A stretch of 64,000 nt of DNA from Pseudomonas benzenivorans (GCF_024397895.1 NZ_CP073346.1:2728001-2792000); one strand, 5' to 3'. Shown: positions 26,360 to 35,604, counted from the stretch's first letter. Program-made: numbers and translations. Notes: a model not told the origin generated them from the sequence alone.

Positions 26360-27580
26360 TTACCAGAGCGGCAGGGTGTAGCTCATGATCAAACGGGCTT
26401 CGTTGATGTCATCGCCAAAGGTGGTGCGCAAGGTCGAGTTGCGCAGCTTGATACCGAGGTTCTTCAGCGGGCCGTCCTGAATCACATAGCCGATGTCGGT
26501 GTTGCGCTCCCATTCCTTGCCGCTGTTGCTTGCGCCGACTCGAATATTGTCACCGGACAGGTAGCGGCTCATGAAGGTCAGGCCGGGGATGCCGATCGCG
26601 GCGAAGTTGTAGTCATAGCGTGCCTGCCAGGAGCGCTCGTTGGTGTTGCCGAAGTCGCTGATCTGCACGGAGTTGACGAGATAGGCATCGGTGCCGGCGA
26701 TAGACGGGTAGGGGTCATCACCGTTCATGCGCTGGTAGCCTGCCCCGAAGGAGTGGCCGCCCAGGGTGTAGGTGAACATGGCGCCGAAGGCCCGGTTGTC
26801 GAGGTCGCGGAAGTTGCCGTCGTCCTGGCTCTTGGCGTAACGCAAGTCGGCCTTTAAGGATTGCCCTTCACCCAGGGGGCGTAGGTAGGTCAGGCCTGCG
26901 ACGTACTGCGAATAGATATCTTCCAGTTGCCCGTAGTGGAGGCTGGCGGTGAGTTCAGGGGTCAGCTTGTAATCCGCGCCGGCGAAGGTGAAGGATTCAC
27001 TGCTGCCGCCAATGCGCCTTACGCTCATCTCCGTGTAGTCGCTGGAGTTGAGTGCCTTGATACGGTTGAGTTGGCCGCCCTGCAGGGACAGATTCTCGAT
27101 TTCCTGGACATTCAGCAGGCCGCCCTGGAACAAGCCTGGCAGCAGCCGCGCATCGGAGGCCTGGACTACCGGGTTGCGTACATGCAGGTCACCCAGCTTC
27201 AGCGTGCTGTTGGAGTACTTGATCTTGCCGGTCAGGCCCAGCTTTGAATATTCATCCTGCGAGCCGCCTGAGCCATCGGCCGGCAGCAGTCCGCTGCCGG
27301 CGGTGCCATCGCCGGAATCGAGCTTAAGCCCGAGCATGCCGATGGCATCGATACCGAAACCAACCGTGCCTTCGGTATAGCCGGACTCCATGCGCAGGAT
27401 AAAACCTTGCGCCCATTCCTCGGCCTTGTCGCGGGAGTTGTCCTGGCGGAAGTCGCGATTGAAATAGAAATTGCGCAGCTCGAGGCTGCCTTTGCTGTCG
27501 CTGATGAAGTCGGCGTTGGCCAGTCCGGGAAGGCCGCTGCTGAGGATCAGCAGTGCAGCCATGCGATTGCGAGGTGTCAT
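26360..27580 (-). CDS. OprD-family outer-membrane porin
   Basis: A 406-residue porin with a signal peptide (MTPRNRMAALLILSSGLPGLANA) followed by DFISDSKGSLELRNFYFNRDFR, the hallmark N-terminus of OprD, and a beta-barrel ending in aromatic LPLW. The start at 27580 has an AGGAG site; longer frames upstream are unconserved. OprD porins are substrate-specific. The divergent LysR gene and the following dicarboxylate-type genes suggest a carboxylate-selective (OccK/OpdH-like) member. Confidence 0.93.
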   Translation of the reverse strand: MTPRNRMAALLILSSGLPGLANADFISDSKGSLELRNFYFNRDFRQDNSRDKAEEWAQGFILRMESGYTEGTVGFGIDAIGMLGLKLDSGDGTAGSGLLPADGSGGSQDEYSKLGLTGKIKYSNSTLKLGDLHVRNPVVQASDARLLPGLFQGGLLNVQEIENLSLQGGQLNRIKALNSSDYTEMSVRRIGGSSESFTFAGADYKLTPELTASLHYGQLEDIYSQYVAGLTYLRPLGEGQSLKADLRYAKSQDDGNFRDLDNRAFGAMFTYTLGGHSFGAGYQRMNGDDPYPSIAGTDAYLVNSVQISDFGNTNERSWQARYDYNFAAIGIPGLTFMSRYLSGDNIRVGASNSGKEWERNTDIGYVIQDGPLKNLGIKLRNSTLRTTFGDDINEARLIMSYTLPLW

Positions 27581-27717
27581 GCGGGGTACTCCTGGAAGCA
27601 AAAACGCGCGGCGGTGGTTCACCACTGTTTGGCAAGGCGCATTTTCTATGCCTGTTGTTTTTGTGGGCTTGCCCGTTCCCTCGCGCATTCTTGGAAGGGG
27701 ACGGCGCGATCGTCTAA

Positions 27718-27749
27718 CGATAAAAAACAGCCCCCCCCGATAAGAAAAC
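27718..27749. promoter_or_regulatory. Direct repeats in the oprD-lysR control region
   Basis: CGATAAAAAAC (27718-27728) and CGATAAGAAAAC (27738-27749) are spaced 20 bp apart, two helical turns, in the divergent promoter region. They flank a run of eight C. They may be half-sites for the LysR regulator. Confidence 0.35.
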
Positions 27750-27861
27750 GCTATGGCCCACGCCCCGGCACAGGCGCGTAGGTCTGTCTACTTCCCCGGT
27801 GTATGATCGGCTAGCCCTGCATTTTCGACTGGCCTGAATCACTGAGAGGTTCGATACGGCT

Positions 27862-28806
27862 GTGAACCTGAAATTTCTCGAAACCCTGGTGTGGGTGGCT
27901 CGCCTGAAGAGCTTTCGCCTGACCGCAGAAAAGATGTTCACCACCCAGGCATCTGTTTCCAGTCGAATCGCCGCGCTGGAAGACGAGCTGGGTACCCGGT
28001 TGTTTCTGCGGGATTCCAAGGGCGTATCGCTGACGCCGGCCGGACAGAAGGTGCTCGAATACGCCGAACACATGATCAACACCACGCAGGAGCTCAAGCA
28101 GTCGATCGGCGACAGTGGCAACGTCCAGCGCAGCATCCGCATCGGCGCCATCGATGTGGTCATCAACAGCTGGCTGAGTTCGTTTATCGCCAAGGTCATG
28201 GAGCGCTATCCGACACTGGAGATCGAACTGACGGTCGACACCACGCGCAACCTCAGCGATCAGCTGCAGAAGGGCTATCTGGATGTCAGCTTCCAGATCG
28301 ACATGGTCCGCAGCGACAGCGTGCGCAACCTGGAGCTGGCGAACTTTCCCGTGCACTGGATAGTGCCGGCCGATTCGCTGTATCACCGCGGCTATGCATC
28401 GATCGCCGAACTGAGCAAGGAGCGCATCATCACCTTCTCGAAGAACTCCCGGCCGCACCTCGATACGCTCAGCCTGCTGCATGCGGCGAACGTCAGCGCG
28501 CCGCGGGTCAGTTGCGTGAGTTCCGTGGCGGCCATCACCCACCTGATTCGCACCGGCTTCGGCGTCGGCCTGCTGCCGGGTGCGGTGGTCTGCGAGGATT
28601 TGCGCCGCGGCGTGCTGGCGACCCTCGACGACCTGCCGCAGCCGCCGCCGCTTGGCCTGGTGGCGACCTGGCACACCGGGCCGGGCCTCGAGCTGAACGA
28701 GGACATGGTCGCGCTCGCCTGTGAGGCGCTCTGCGAATACGGTGCGCAGATGGGCGAAGGGATGATTTCCATCCTGGTGCCAGACCCGGATCAGGAGACC
28801 CCCTGA
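27862..28806 (+). CDS. LysR-family regulator of the carboxylate-degradation cluster
   Basis: A 314-residue LysR-type protein starting with GTG. It has an N-terminal helix-turn-helix (FRLTAEKMFTTQASVSSRIAALE) and a C-terminal effector-binding domain. It is divergent from oprD and upstream of the hydratase/dehydrogenase/lyase genes. The arrangement recalls the LysR regulator next to the Pseudomonas itaconate-degradation genes. Inducer unknown; an itaconate-like acid or its CoA ester is inferred. Confidence 0.88.
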   Translation: MNLKFLETLVWVARLKSFRLTAEKMFTTQASVSSRIAALEDELGTRLFLRDSKGVSLTPAGQKVLEYAEHMINTTQELKQSIGDSGNVQRSIRIGAIDVVINSWLSSFIAKVMERYPTLEIELTVDTTRNLSDQLQKGYLDVSFQIDMVRSDSVRNLELANFPVHWIVPADSLYHRGYASIAELSKERIITFSKNSRPHLDTLSLLHAANVSAPRVSCVSSVAAITHLIRTGFGVGLLPGAVVCEDLRRGVLATLDDLPQPPPLGLVATWHTGPGLELNEDMVALACEALCEYGAQMGEGMISILVPDPDQETP

Positions 28807-29232
28807 GTTCCGGCCTGCTCCAGGCCCTGTCGCGCGTACCCCTCTGACACCGGCGCAAGGCCGGTGCGTCCTGCTCCCGCTGGCGTCGCCCCTTGCGACC
28901 TGAGGCCCCGGGCAGCGACGCCTTCCCCCGTGCAACCTGAACCCTCACCCGCGCTTCTTCCCATGCCTCGAGAGTCGGAAGTCGGTCCATCGCCTGGGCC
29001 GCCAGCGGTGCCCAGCGCCTGTCGTCCGCATAGCCCTTTCCGCTGCGCCAGGCCCGTGGCGACGCGGCCTGGCGTCGGGGCCACAGGATTTTTCTATCTC
29101 CGGCGTACGCATTTATTAGTTGGACGGGCTCGCCGAGGCCACACAAAAATGTTGCCAAGTTAAGGGCATAGGCTTGATCGGCGCGGTGCGCACGACAGCC
29201 TGCACATCAGCATGTGATCGGAACCTAACGCC
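28807..29232. other. Gap upstream of the itaconate-like operon
   Basis: About 425 bp without a supported gene. It contains the second copy of the 44 bp dispersed element (29083-29126), 107 bp before the hydratase start, and the presumed operon promoter. Confidence 0.5.
29083..29126. repeat. 44 bp dispersed element, copy B
   Basis: Same orientation and 38 of 44 positions identical to 16560-16603. Both copies precede an operon for carboxylate uptake or catabolism. Confidence 0.75.
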
Positions 29233-30060
29233 ATGAGTGACCCCGCTTTCTCCGCCTGGATCGGCCGCGCCGAAGAGGCCCACGATCAACTCAGCCTCAA
29301 CCTGGTCAAGCGCCTCGCCGCGACCCTCAGCGAGCCGGCGCCCGCGCTTGGCGAACCGCTGCCGCCGCTGTGGCACTGGGCGTTCTTTCAGGAGCCGGTC
29401 GAAGAGGCCGGCCTCGGCGAGGATGGCCATCCGGCACGTGGTGGCTTCCTGCCGCCGGCGGACAACCGCAATCGCATGTGGGCCGGCAGCCGGGTCGAGT
29501 TCATCGCCCCGCTCAGGGTCGGCCTCGAGGCGAGAAAAGTCTCGACCATCATCCACATCGACGAGAAGCGCGGGCGCACCGGCGCCCTGCTGTTCGTCAC
29601 GCTGCGCCACGACTACCTGCAGGACGGCCATCTGGCGATTCGCGAGGAGCAGGATATCGTCTACCGCGAGCCGACGCCGCCGAAGCGCGGCAGCGGCGAG
29701 CCGCTGATGCCAGGTGACTGGCAGGAGGCGGTGACGCCCAGTGCGACCCTGCTGTTCCGCTACTCCGCGGTCACCTTCAACGCTCATCGCATCCACTACG
29801 ACTGGCCCTACGCCACCGAGGCCGAAGGTTACCCCGGGCTGGTGGTTCAGGGGCCGCTGACCGCCACCCTGAACCTGCGTGCCTTCTGTCGCGCCAATCC
29901 CGAGGCGCGCCTGCGTCGCTTCGCCTTTCGCGGTCTGCGGCCTCTGATTGCGCCGCAGCCGTTCGAGGTCGGCGGACGCCGGGTGGACACCAACAGTGCC
30001 GAACTGTGGGCCGGCGACCAGGACGGCCTGGCCCAGCGCGGCGAGGTGCACTTCGACTGA
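29233..30060 (+). CDS. ich: MaoC-like acyl-CoA hydratase (itaconyl/mesaconyl-CoA hydratase type)
   Basis: A 275-residue double-hotdog hydratase of the HTD2/mesaconyl-C4-CoA hydratase type. The catalytic region is FRYSAVTFNAHRIHYDWPYA, followed by GYPGLVVQGPLTATL. In P. aeruginosa the equivalent gene next to an acyl-CoA dehydrogenase, an MmgE/PrpD gene and a CitE-like lyase converts itaconyl-CoA to citramalyl-CoA. The assignment here rests on family and synteny. First gene of a four-gene series on the plus strand. Confidence 0.8.
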   Translation: MSDPAFSAWIGRAEEAHDQLSLNLVKRLAATLSEPAPALGEPLPPLWHWAFFQEPVEEAGLGEDGHPARGGFLPPADNRNRMWAGSRVEFIAPLRVGLEARKVSTIIHIDEKRGRTGALLFVTLRHDYLQDGHLAIREEQDIVYREPTPPKRGSGEPLMPGDWQEAVTPSATLLFRYSAVTFNAHRIHYDWPYATEAEGYPGLVVQGPLTATLNLRAFCRANPEARLRRFAFRGLRPLIAPQPFEVGGRRVDTNSAELWAGDQDGLAQRGEVHFD

Positions 30061-30140
30061 TTTCCGGTAGGCGCGGCATCCGTCCGCGCAACATCCATCG
30101 CAGGCAGGAGCCACTCCTGCACCGACTTGAGAGCCACGTG

Positions 30141-31304
30141 ATGAACCCCAACCAAAACGAAGAACTGAATGCGATCCGCGAGGGCGTGCGTGCCCTCTGT
30201 GCCGAATTCGATGCGGCCTACTGGCGCAAGGTCGACGAGGAGAAGGGCTTTCCCGAAGCCTTCGTCGACGCGCTGACCCAGGCGGGCTGGCTGGCGGCGA
30301 TGATTCCTACCGAGTACGGCGGCTCGGGCCTGGGCCTGGCGGAGGCTTCGGTGATTCTCGAGGAGGTCAACCGCTGCGGCGGCAACTCCGGCACCGTGCA
30401 CGGGCAGATGTACAACATGTTCACCCTGCTGCGTCACGGCAGTGAAGCGCAGAAGCGTTACTACCTGCCGAAGATCGCCGCCGGCGAGTTGCGCCTGCAG
30501 TCCATGGGCGTGACGGAGCCGACCACCGGCACCGACACCACCAAGATCAAGACCACCGCGGTGAAGCGCGGCGACAAGTACGTGATCAACGGGCAGAAGG
30601 TGTGGATCTCGCGCATCCAGCATTCCGACCTGATGATCCTGCTGGCGCGTACCACGCCGCTGGCCGAGGTGAAGCGCAAGTCCGAGGGCATGTCGATCTT
30701 TCTGGTCGACCTGCGCGAGGCCATCGGCAACGGCATGACCGTGCAGCCGATTGCCAACATGGTCAACCACGAGACCAACGAGCTGTTCTTCGACAACCTG
30801 GAACTGCCGGCCGACAGCCTGATCGGCGAGGAGGGCAAGGGTTTCCGCTACATCCTCGACGGCCTCAATGCCGAGCGCACTTTGATCGCCGCCGAATGCA
30901 TCGGCGATGGCCGCTGGTTCATCGACAAGGCCAGCCAGTATGCCCGCGACCGGGTGGTGTTCGGTCGGCCGATCGGTCAGAACCAGGGCGTGCAGTTTCC
31001 CATCGCCGAGGCGCATATCGAGATCGAGGCGGCCGACCTGATGCGCTGGCGTGCCTGCGAGGAATACGACGCCGGGCTTAACGCGGGGGCCAGTGCCAAC
31101 ATGGCCAAGTACCTAGCGGCCAAGGCCTCCTGGGAGGCCGCCAATGCCTGCCTGCAGACCCACGGTGGCTTCGGCTTTGCCTGCGAATACGATGTCGAGC
31201 GCAAGTTCCGCGAGACCCGCCTGTACCAGGTGGCGCCGATCTCCACCAACCTGATCCTGTCCTACGTGGCCGAGCACCTGCTCGAGCTGCCGCGTTCGTT
31301 CTGA
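30141..31304 (+). CDS. Acyl-CoA dehydrogenase family protein of the itaconate-like cluster
   Basis: A 387-residue acyl-CoA dehydrogenase fold (LQSMGVTEPTTGTDTTKIKT; YARDRVVFGRPIGQNQGVQF; THGGFGF). The usual C-terminal YEGT base is absent: the column aligned to Glu371 of the GcdH in this window is Pro366 (VAPISTNL). A Glu is present at 245 (NAERTLIAAE), the position used by isovaleryl- and long-chain-type enzymes. Its partner in the P. aeruginosa itaconate cluster is also an acyl-CoA dehydrogenase of uncertain role. Starts at ATG 30141, 11 bp before the MmgE/PrpD gene ends the pair. Confidence 0.9.
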   Translation: MNPNQNEELNAIREGVRALCAEFDAAYWRKVDEEKGFPEAFVDALTQAGWLAAMIPTEYGGSGLGLAEASVILEEVNRCGGNSGTVHGQMYNMFTLLRHGSEAQKRYYLPKIAAGELRLQSMGVTEPTTGTDTTKIKTTAVKRGDKYVINGQKVWISRIQHSDLMILLARTTPLAEVKRKSEGMSIFLVDLREAIGNGMTVQPIANMVNHETNELFFDNLELPADSLIGEEGKGFRYILDGLNAERTLIAAECIGDGRWFIDKASQYARDRVVFGRPIGQNQGVQFPIAEAHIEIEAADLMRWRACEEYDAGLNAGASANMAKYLAAKASWEAANACLQTHGGFGFACEYDVERKFRETRLYQVAPISTNLILSYVAEHLLELPRSF

Positions 31305-31314
31305 GGCGCCGGGC

Positions 31315-32664
31315 ATGAGCCACAACACCCGTACCCTGGCCGGCTTCCTCTCGGCCCTGCGTTACGACGACCTGCCTGAAGCGGTGATCTCGCGCTGCGA
31401 GGCGTTGTTCCTCGATTGGCTCGGTTGCGCCCTGGCCAGCAAGGGCATGCACCCGATTCCGCTGTTCGAGCGCTATGCCCGGCTCATGGGGCCAGCCGAT
31501 GGGCGAAGCCAGATCCTGGCCAACGGCGAGCGCAGTTCGGCGTACTTCGCGGCCCTGGTCAACGGCGCCAGTTCGCACATGCTCGAGCAGGACGATGTGC
31601 ACAACGGCGCGGTGCTGCATGCCGGTGCTGTGGTGTTTCCGGCCGTGGTCGCGGCGGCGCAGGACCTCGGCAAGTCGGGCAAGGAGCTGATTCTCGCCGC
31701 GGTCGCCGGCTACGAAGCGGGCATCCGTATTGGCGAGTTCCTCGGCCGTTCGCACTACCGCATCTACAACACCACGGCCACCGTCGGTACCCTGGCCGCC
31801 GCGGTGGCGGTCGGCAAGCTGCTGGGGTTCAACCAGGGGCAGTTCATTCACCTGCTCGGTAGCGCCGGCACTCAGGCCTCCGGTCTCTGGCAGTTCCTGC
31901 GTGACGCCGCCGACACCAAGCAGTTGCACATTGCCAAGGCGGCTGCCGATGGTCTGCTCGCCGCCTACCTGACCGCAGAAGGCCTGACGGCTGCGCAGAA
32001 TATTCTCGAGGGCGAGCAGGGCATGGCCGTCGCCATGTCCCGGGACGCCGACCCGGATTGCCTGGTCGATGGTCTGGGCAGTCGCTGGACCCTGGCCGAG
32101 ACCTCGTTCAAGTTCCACGCCTCCTGCCGGCATACCCATCCGGCGGCCGACGCCCTGCTGAGCCTGATGCAGCGCGAGGGGCTGAGCCATGAGCAGATAG
32201 CCGCCGTCACAGCCCGCGTCCATCAAGGCGCTATCGACCTGCTCAAGTGGGAGGCGCCGCAGAACCCCTACCAGGCCAAGTTCTCCATGGGCGCGGTGCT
32301 GGGACTCGTCGCCGTGCACGGTCAGGCCGGCGTCGCCGAGTTCGCGCAGCAGGCCTACAGCGACCCGCGGGTGGTGGACTTCGGGCGCAAGGTGCGCATG
32401 CGGCTGGATGCCGAGGTGGACGGCGCCTATCCCAAGCGCTGGCTGGGCAGGGTCGAGGTCGTCACGGTCGACGGTCGCCACTTGCTGGGCGCTATCGACG
32501 ACGCCAAGGGCGACCCGGGAAACAGCCTCAGTCGCCAAGAGCTGGAGGACAAGTTCCGCCGCCTGGTGGCGTTCTCCGGGGCCGTCGGCGCCGACCAGGC
32601 CGGTGCGCTGATCGAGCGCGCCTGGCGACTGCGGGAGGCGCTCGCGGTCGACCCGTTGGTCTAA
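31315..32664 (+). CDS. MmgE/PrpD family protein (first copy)
   Basis: A 449-residue member of the MmgE/PrpD (2-methylcitrate dehydratase/cis-aconitate decarboxylase) superfamily. Family landmarks are FLDWLGCALAS, NGASSHMLEQDDVHNGAVLHAG and KFHASCRHTHPAADALL. These enzymes dehydrate, isomerise or decarboxylate tri- and dicarboxylates. It follows the dehydrogenase by 10 bp. In the P. aeruginosa itaconate locus an MmgE/PrpD gene also occurs; its substrate is not settled. Confidence 0.9.
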   Translation: MSHNTRTLAGFLSALRYDDLPEAVISRCEALFLDWLGCALASKGMHPIPLFERYARLMGPADGRSQILANGERSSAYFAALVNGASSHMLEQDDVHNGAVLHAGAVVFPAVVAAAQDLGKSGKELILAAVAGYEAGIRIGEFLGRSHYRIYNTTATVGTLAAAVAVGKLLGFNQGQFIHLLGSAGTQASGLWQFLRDAADTKQLHIAKAAADGLLAAYLTAEGLTAAQNILEGEQGMAVAMSRDADPDCLVDGLGSRWTLAETSFKFHASCRHTHPAADALLSLMQREGLSHEQIAAVTARVHQGAIDLLKWEAPQNPYQAKFSMGAVLGLVAVHGQAGVAEFAQQAYSDPRVVDFGRKVRMRLDAEVDGAYPKRWLGRVEVVTVDGRHLLGAIDDAKGDPGNSLSRQELEDKFRRLVAFSGAVGADQAGALIERAWRLREALAVDPLV

Positions 32665-33090
32665 GCGGCTGGGCGGGTTGGTCGGCTATTGCGGTTGATC
32701 CCCCGAGGCGCTTGTGCACCACGTTTTCCGCGACAGCCCTGCCCCGCTCCAGGGGCGCTCCCGGAGCGGGGCGCCAAACCGAGCGGCCTGCCCTGTGTGG
32801 CCCCTAGGCAACGGGCGCTGAACGGTTAGGTCGCTGTTCAAGAGTTTGGTCGAGTGGATGGGTTGTTCTCTGCAACGCGTGTTCGACGGTGCCACGCCGC
32901 CGCCACGCGCAGGGACCGCCCACTCGACCATCAACCCACGGGCTTCGCGGTGGCTGCGAGCCTCGATCGGACGCAGGCGTTCGGCGAGTCACGGCGGTGG
33001 TGCGGCGCCCAACCCGCGCCTGACGGCAAATTCGCGAACCGACTCGCGCCCTTTTAACCGAACACATTGCTGCGGCAACGGGATCACACC
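32665..33090. other. Gap between MmgE/PrpD and CitE-like genes
   Basis: About 425 bp of GC-rich DNA; no gene recognised. It separates the CitE-like gene from the upstream genes, so that gene may have its own promoter. Confidence 0.45.
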
Positions 33091-33924
33091 ATGGATATGC
33101 ATAAATCAATGATTCGCTCCGCCCTGTTCGTACCGGCCACCCGGCCGGAGCGAATTCCCAAGGCGCTGGCCAGCGGCGCCGACGTGGTCATCGTCGACCT
33201 CGAAGATGCGGTACACGAAAGCTTGAAGTCCGAGGCGCGCGCGAGCCTCGATGCCTTTCTGGCGAGCCGTCCGGATGCCCGGCTGCTGGTGCGTATCAAT
33301 GCCCCCGGCCATGCCGAGCAGGCGGCGGACATCGCCCTGTGCAAGCGCCATCCGGGGGTGATCGGCCTGTTGCTGCCCAAGGTGGAAAACGCCGAGCAGG
33401 TCGCCCAGGCCGCGGCCAGCGACAAGTCGATCTGGCCGATCATCGAGAGCGCCGAGGGTCTGCTGCAGTTGGCCGAGATCGCGCGCGCCGCGCGTGTCGA
33501 ACGCTTGTCGTTCGGCGCCCTGGACCTGGGCCTCGACCTGGGGCTGGCCAGCGGCACGGCCGCTGCCGAGCGAATCCTCGACCAGGCACGCTATTCGATC
33601 CTGCTGCATTCGCGTACAGCCAACCTGGCCCCACCGCTGGACAGCGTATTCCCGGCGATCCAGGATCAGGCCGGGCTCGAGCGGGCGACACGAGATGCCC
33701 GCGACATGGGCTTCGGCGGCCTGCTGTGCATTCACCCGAGCCAGGTTGCGGTCGTCCACCAGGCGCTGATGCCCAGCAACGAGGAGCTGGACTGGGCGCA
33801 GCGCGTGATGGCGGCGGACAGCGGCGGCGAGGGGGTGTTCGTGGTCGACGGCCAGATGGTCGATGCGCCGGTCCTGGGGCGTGCCCGCAGGGTGTTGCAG
33901 CGGGCAGGCGGCAAGGCGTCGTGA
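33091..33924 (+). CDS. ccl: CitE-like (citramalyl-CoA) lyase
   Basis: A 277-residue TIM-barrel lyase of the HpcH/CitE family with all its landmarks: VVIVDLEDAVHESLK, LLVRINAPG (substrate Arg), LLLPKVENAE (metal Glu) and SFGALDLGLDLGL (metal Asp). In itaconate degradation this family cleaves citramalyl-CoA to acetyl-CoA and pyruvate. ATG 33091 is used; 33097 and 33109 are possible. It stands alone between the two catabolic clusters. Confidence 0.82.
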   Translation: MDMHKSMIRSALFVPATRPERIPKALASGADVVIVDLEDAVHESLKSEARASLDAFLASRPDARLLVRINAPGHAEQAADIALCKRHPGVIGLLLPKVENAEQVAQAAASDKSIWPIIESAEGLLQLAEIARAARVERLSFGALDLGLDLGLASGTAAAERILDQARYSILLHSRTANLAPPLDSVFPAIQDQAGLERATRDARDMGFGGLLCIHPSQVAVVHQALMPSNEELDWAQRVMAADSGGEGVFVVDGQMVDAPVLGRARRVLQRAGGKAS

Positions 33925-34101
33925 GGGCGAGGTGAACGCGCCCTTCGATGGTCGAGGTGCCGGCCGTCCGGATGACGCTTCGAGGCCATTAGGGTTCTCG
34001 GCAAGCGACTGGGGCCGCAGTTGCGCCGGATCAGATTCGCCGGTCGCGGCGGCGATGGCGGGGCATGACAGTCAGGGATACTGTGGTATATATAAAGGCT
34101 A

Positions 34102-34111
34102 TGTAAATATA
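34102..34111 (-). promoter_or_regulatory. Candidate GntR site 1 (TATATTTACA on minus strand)
   Basis: Matches at 9 of 10 bases the TATATTTATA found at 35546 and 36739. It lies in the AT-rich promoter patch (34080-34140) of the second MmgE/PrpD gene. Confidence 0.45.
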
Positions 34112-34155
34112 CGTAGCTGTATTGATCTCTTGAATAAATAGTTCCGAGGCTGCCA

Positions 34156-35520
34156 ATGAGCGCAATAACCGAGCTGCTGGACCATGTGAGTGAGACTGGC
34201 TATGACGACCTGCCAGAAGCCGCGATCGCGGCGGCCAAGGTGTTCATCTTGGACAGCATCGCCGTGGGCATTTCGGGCTCCCGTCATCCTTGCAACCCGA
34301 TGGTCAAGCAAGTGGCCATGGCCTGGGGCGGTGCGGCCGATGCCCGGGTGTTCGGCACAGGGGAGCGACTGCCGGTTCCTTCTGCCGTCATGCTCAATGC
34401 CTATCAGATCCACAATCAGGAGTTCGATTGCGTTCATGACCGCGCCGTGGTGCATACCCTGGCGTCGATCCTGCCCGCGCTGCTGGCTGAAGCCGAGCGC
34501 AGGGGTGGGGCGAGCGGCAAGGAGCTGATCCTGGCCTTGGTGCTGGGGGTGGATGTCGCGGCCTCTATCGGCATGGCCCAGGGGGCGCCGATGCGCTTCT
34601 TCCGACCGGCGATGTGCGGCGCACTGGGCGCGACTGCGGCCCTGAGCAAGCTGGCCAACTTCGACCGGGCCACCCTCCACAATGCCCTGGGCATCATGTA
34701 CAGCCATCTTTCCGGAACCATGCAAGCCCATATCGAAGGCACGCCCACCGTCGCCTTGCAGGTCGGGTTGAATGCCCGCGCGGCGGCTACCGCATTCGAT
34801 CTCGCCCGGGCAGGCTTCGTCGGGCCGAAGGATATTCTCGAAGGGCCATACGGCTACTTTGCCCTGTTCGACGGCCAGCCGAACTGGGCCAGGGTGAGTG
34901 GGAGTCTGGGGCGTGAGTTTCAGATCGCCCGAATGAGTCACAAGCCGTTTCCAACCGGGCGTGCCTGTCATGGCGGCATCGACGGGGTCATGACGCTGCT
35001 GGCGCAGCATCGCTTCAGCGCGGCGGATGTCGAAAGGGTTCGGGTGCTGGTACCGCCTCTGGTCGTGCGTTTGGTCGGGCGCCCGGCGGTTCAGGGGATG
35101 AATGTCGGCTATGCGAAGCTCTGCATGGGCTACAGCGTTGCCACGGCCTTGATCACCGGCCACGTGGGGATCGAAGACTTCGACGCGGACAACCTTGCCG
35201 ACCCCGCGCGATTGGCCCTGGCCCAGCGCGTCGAGGTTCTGGACAACGGCATACCCGACGAGAACGCGTTGGGCCCGCAGTCCGTCGAGGTCGATCTGAG
35301 GGATGGTCGTACCCTGCGAATCGAGGTTCCGGCTGTCCTCGGGCATCCGGATCGCCCGTTCGTTCGTGAGCGACAGGTTGAAAAGTTCGACGCCTGCCTG
35401 CGTTCGGCGCCGTTTCACATCGGGGCGGCGCAACGGGACGAGCTTCTGGCGACGCTCGATGATCTTGAAAACGTCCCTGACGTCCGGCGCATTCTCGATC
35501 TGACCACGGCGCAGGTCTAA
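34156..35520 (+). CDS. MmgE/PrpD family protein (second copy, second cluster)
   Basis: A 454-residue MmgE/PrpD protein (FILDSIAVGISGSRHP; NAYQIHNQEFDCVHDRAVVH; GRACHGGIDGVM). It is clearly diverged from the copy at 31315, so the two are unlikely to be simple duplicates. It opens the second catabolic cluster that continues with a GntR regulator, transporter, amidase, CoA-transferase, crotonase and deacetylase-fold enzyme. Probable role: isomerisation or dehydration of a branched dicarboxylate. Substrate unknown. Confidence 0.88.
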   Translation: MSAITELLDHVSETGYDDLPEAAIAAAKVFILDSIAVGISGSRHPCNPMVKQVAMAWGGAADARVFGTGERLPVPSAVMLNAYQIHNQEFDCVHDRAVVHTLASILPALLAEAERRGGASGKELILALVLGVDVAASIGMAQGAPMRFFRPAMCGALGATAALSKLANFDRATLHNALGIMYSHLSGTMQAHIEGTPTVALQVGLNARAAATAFDLARAGFVGPKDILEGPYGYFALFDGQPNWARVSGSLGREFQIARMSHKPFPTGRACHGGIDGVMTLLAQHRFSAADVERVRVLVPPLVVRLVGRPAVQGMNVGYAKLCMGYSVATALITGHVGIEDFDADNLADPARLALAQRVEVLDNGIPDENALGPQSVEVDLRDGRTLRIEVPAVLGHPDRPFVRERQVEKFDACLRSAPFHIGAAQRDELLATLDDLENVPDVRRILDLTTAQV

Positions 35521-35545
35521 CTGGTTCAGCTGCTGCCGTTGTTGG

Positions 35546-35555
35546 TATATTTATA
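35546..35555 (+). promoter_or_regulatory. Candidate GntR site 2 (TATATTTATA)
   Basis: Exact 10-mer shared with the palindrome before the MFS gene (36739-36748). It lies about 50 bp upstream of the GntR start, an autoregulatory position. Confidence 0.5.
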
Positions 35556-35604
35556 AGCCGACCAGATATCCTTGGTCCGCCACGAGTCCAGGAGAGACAC
35601 CCAA

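Noticed and set aside
28535..29158. Possible minus-strand gene covering the 44 bp element copy B
   Set aside because: Arg/Ala-rich, overlaps the LysR gene end; only the 44 bp region resembles copy A, and that resemblance is at the DNA level.
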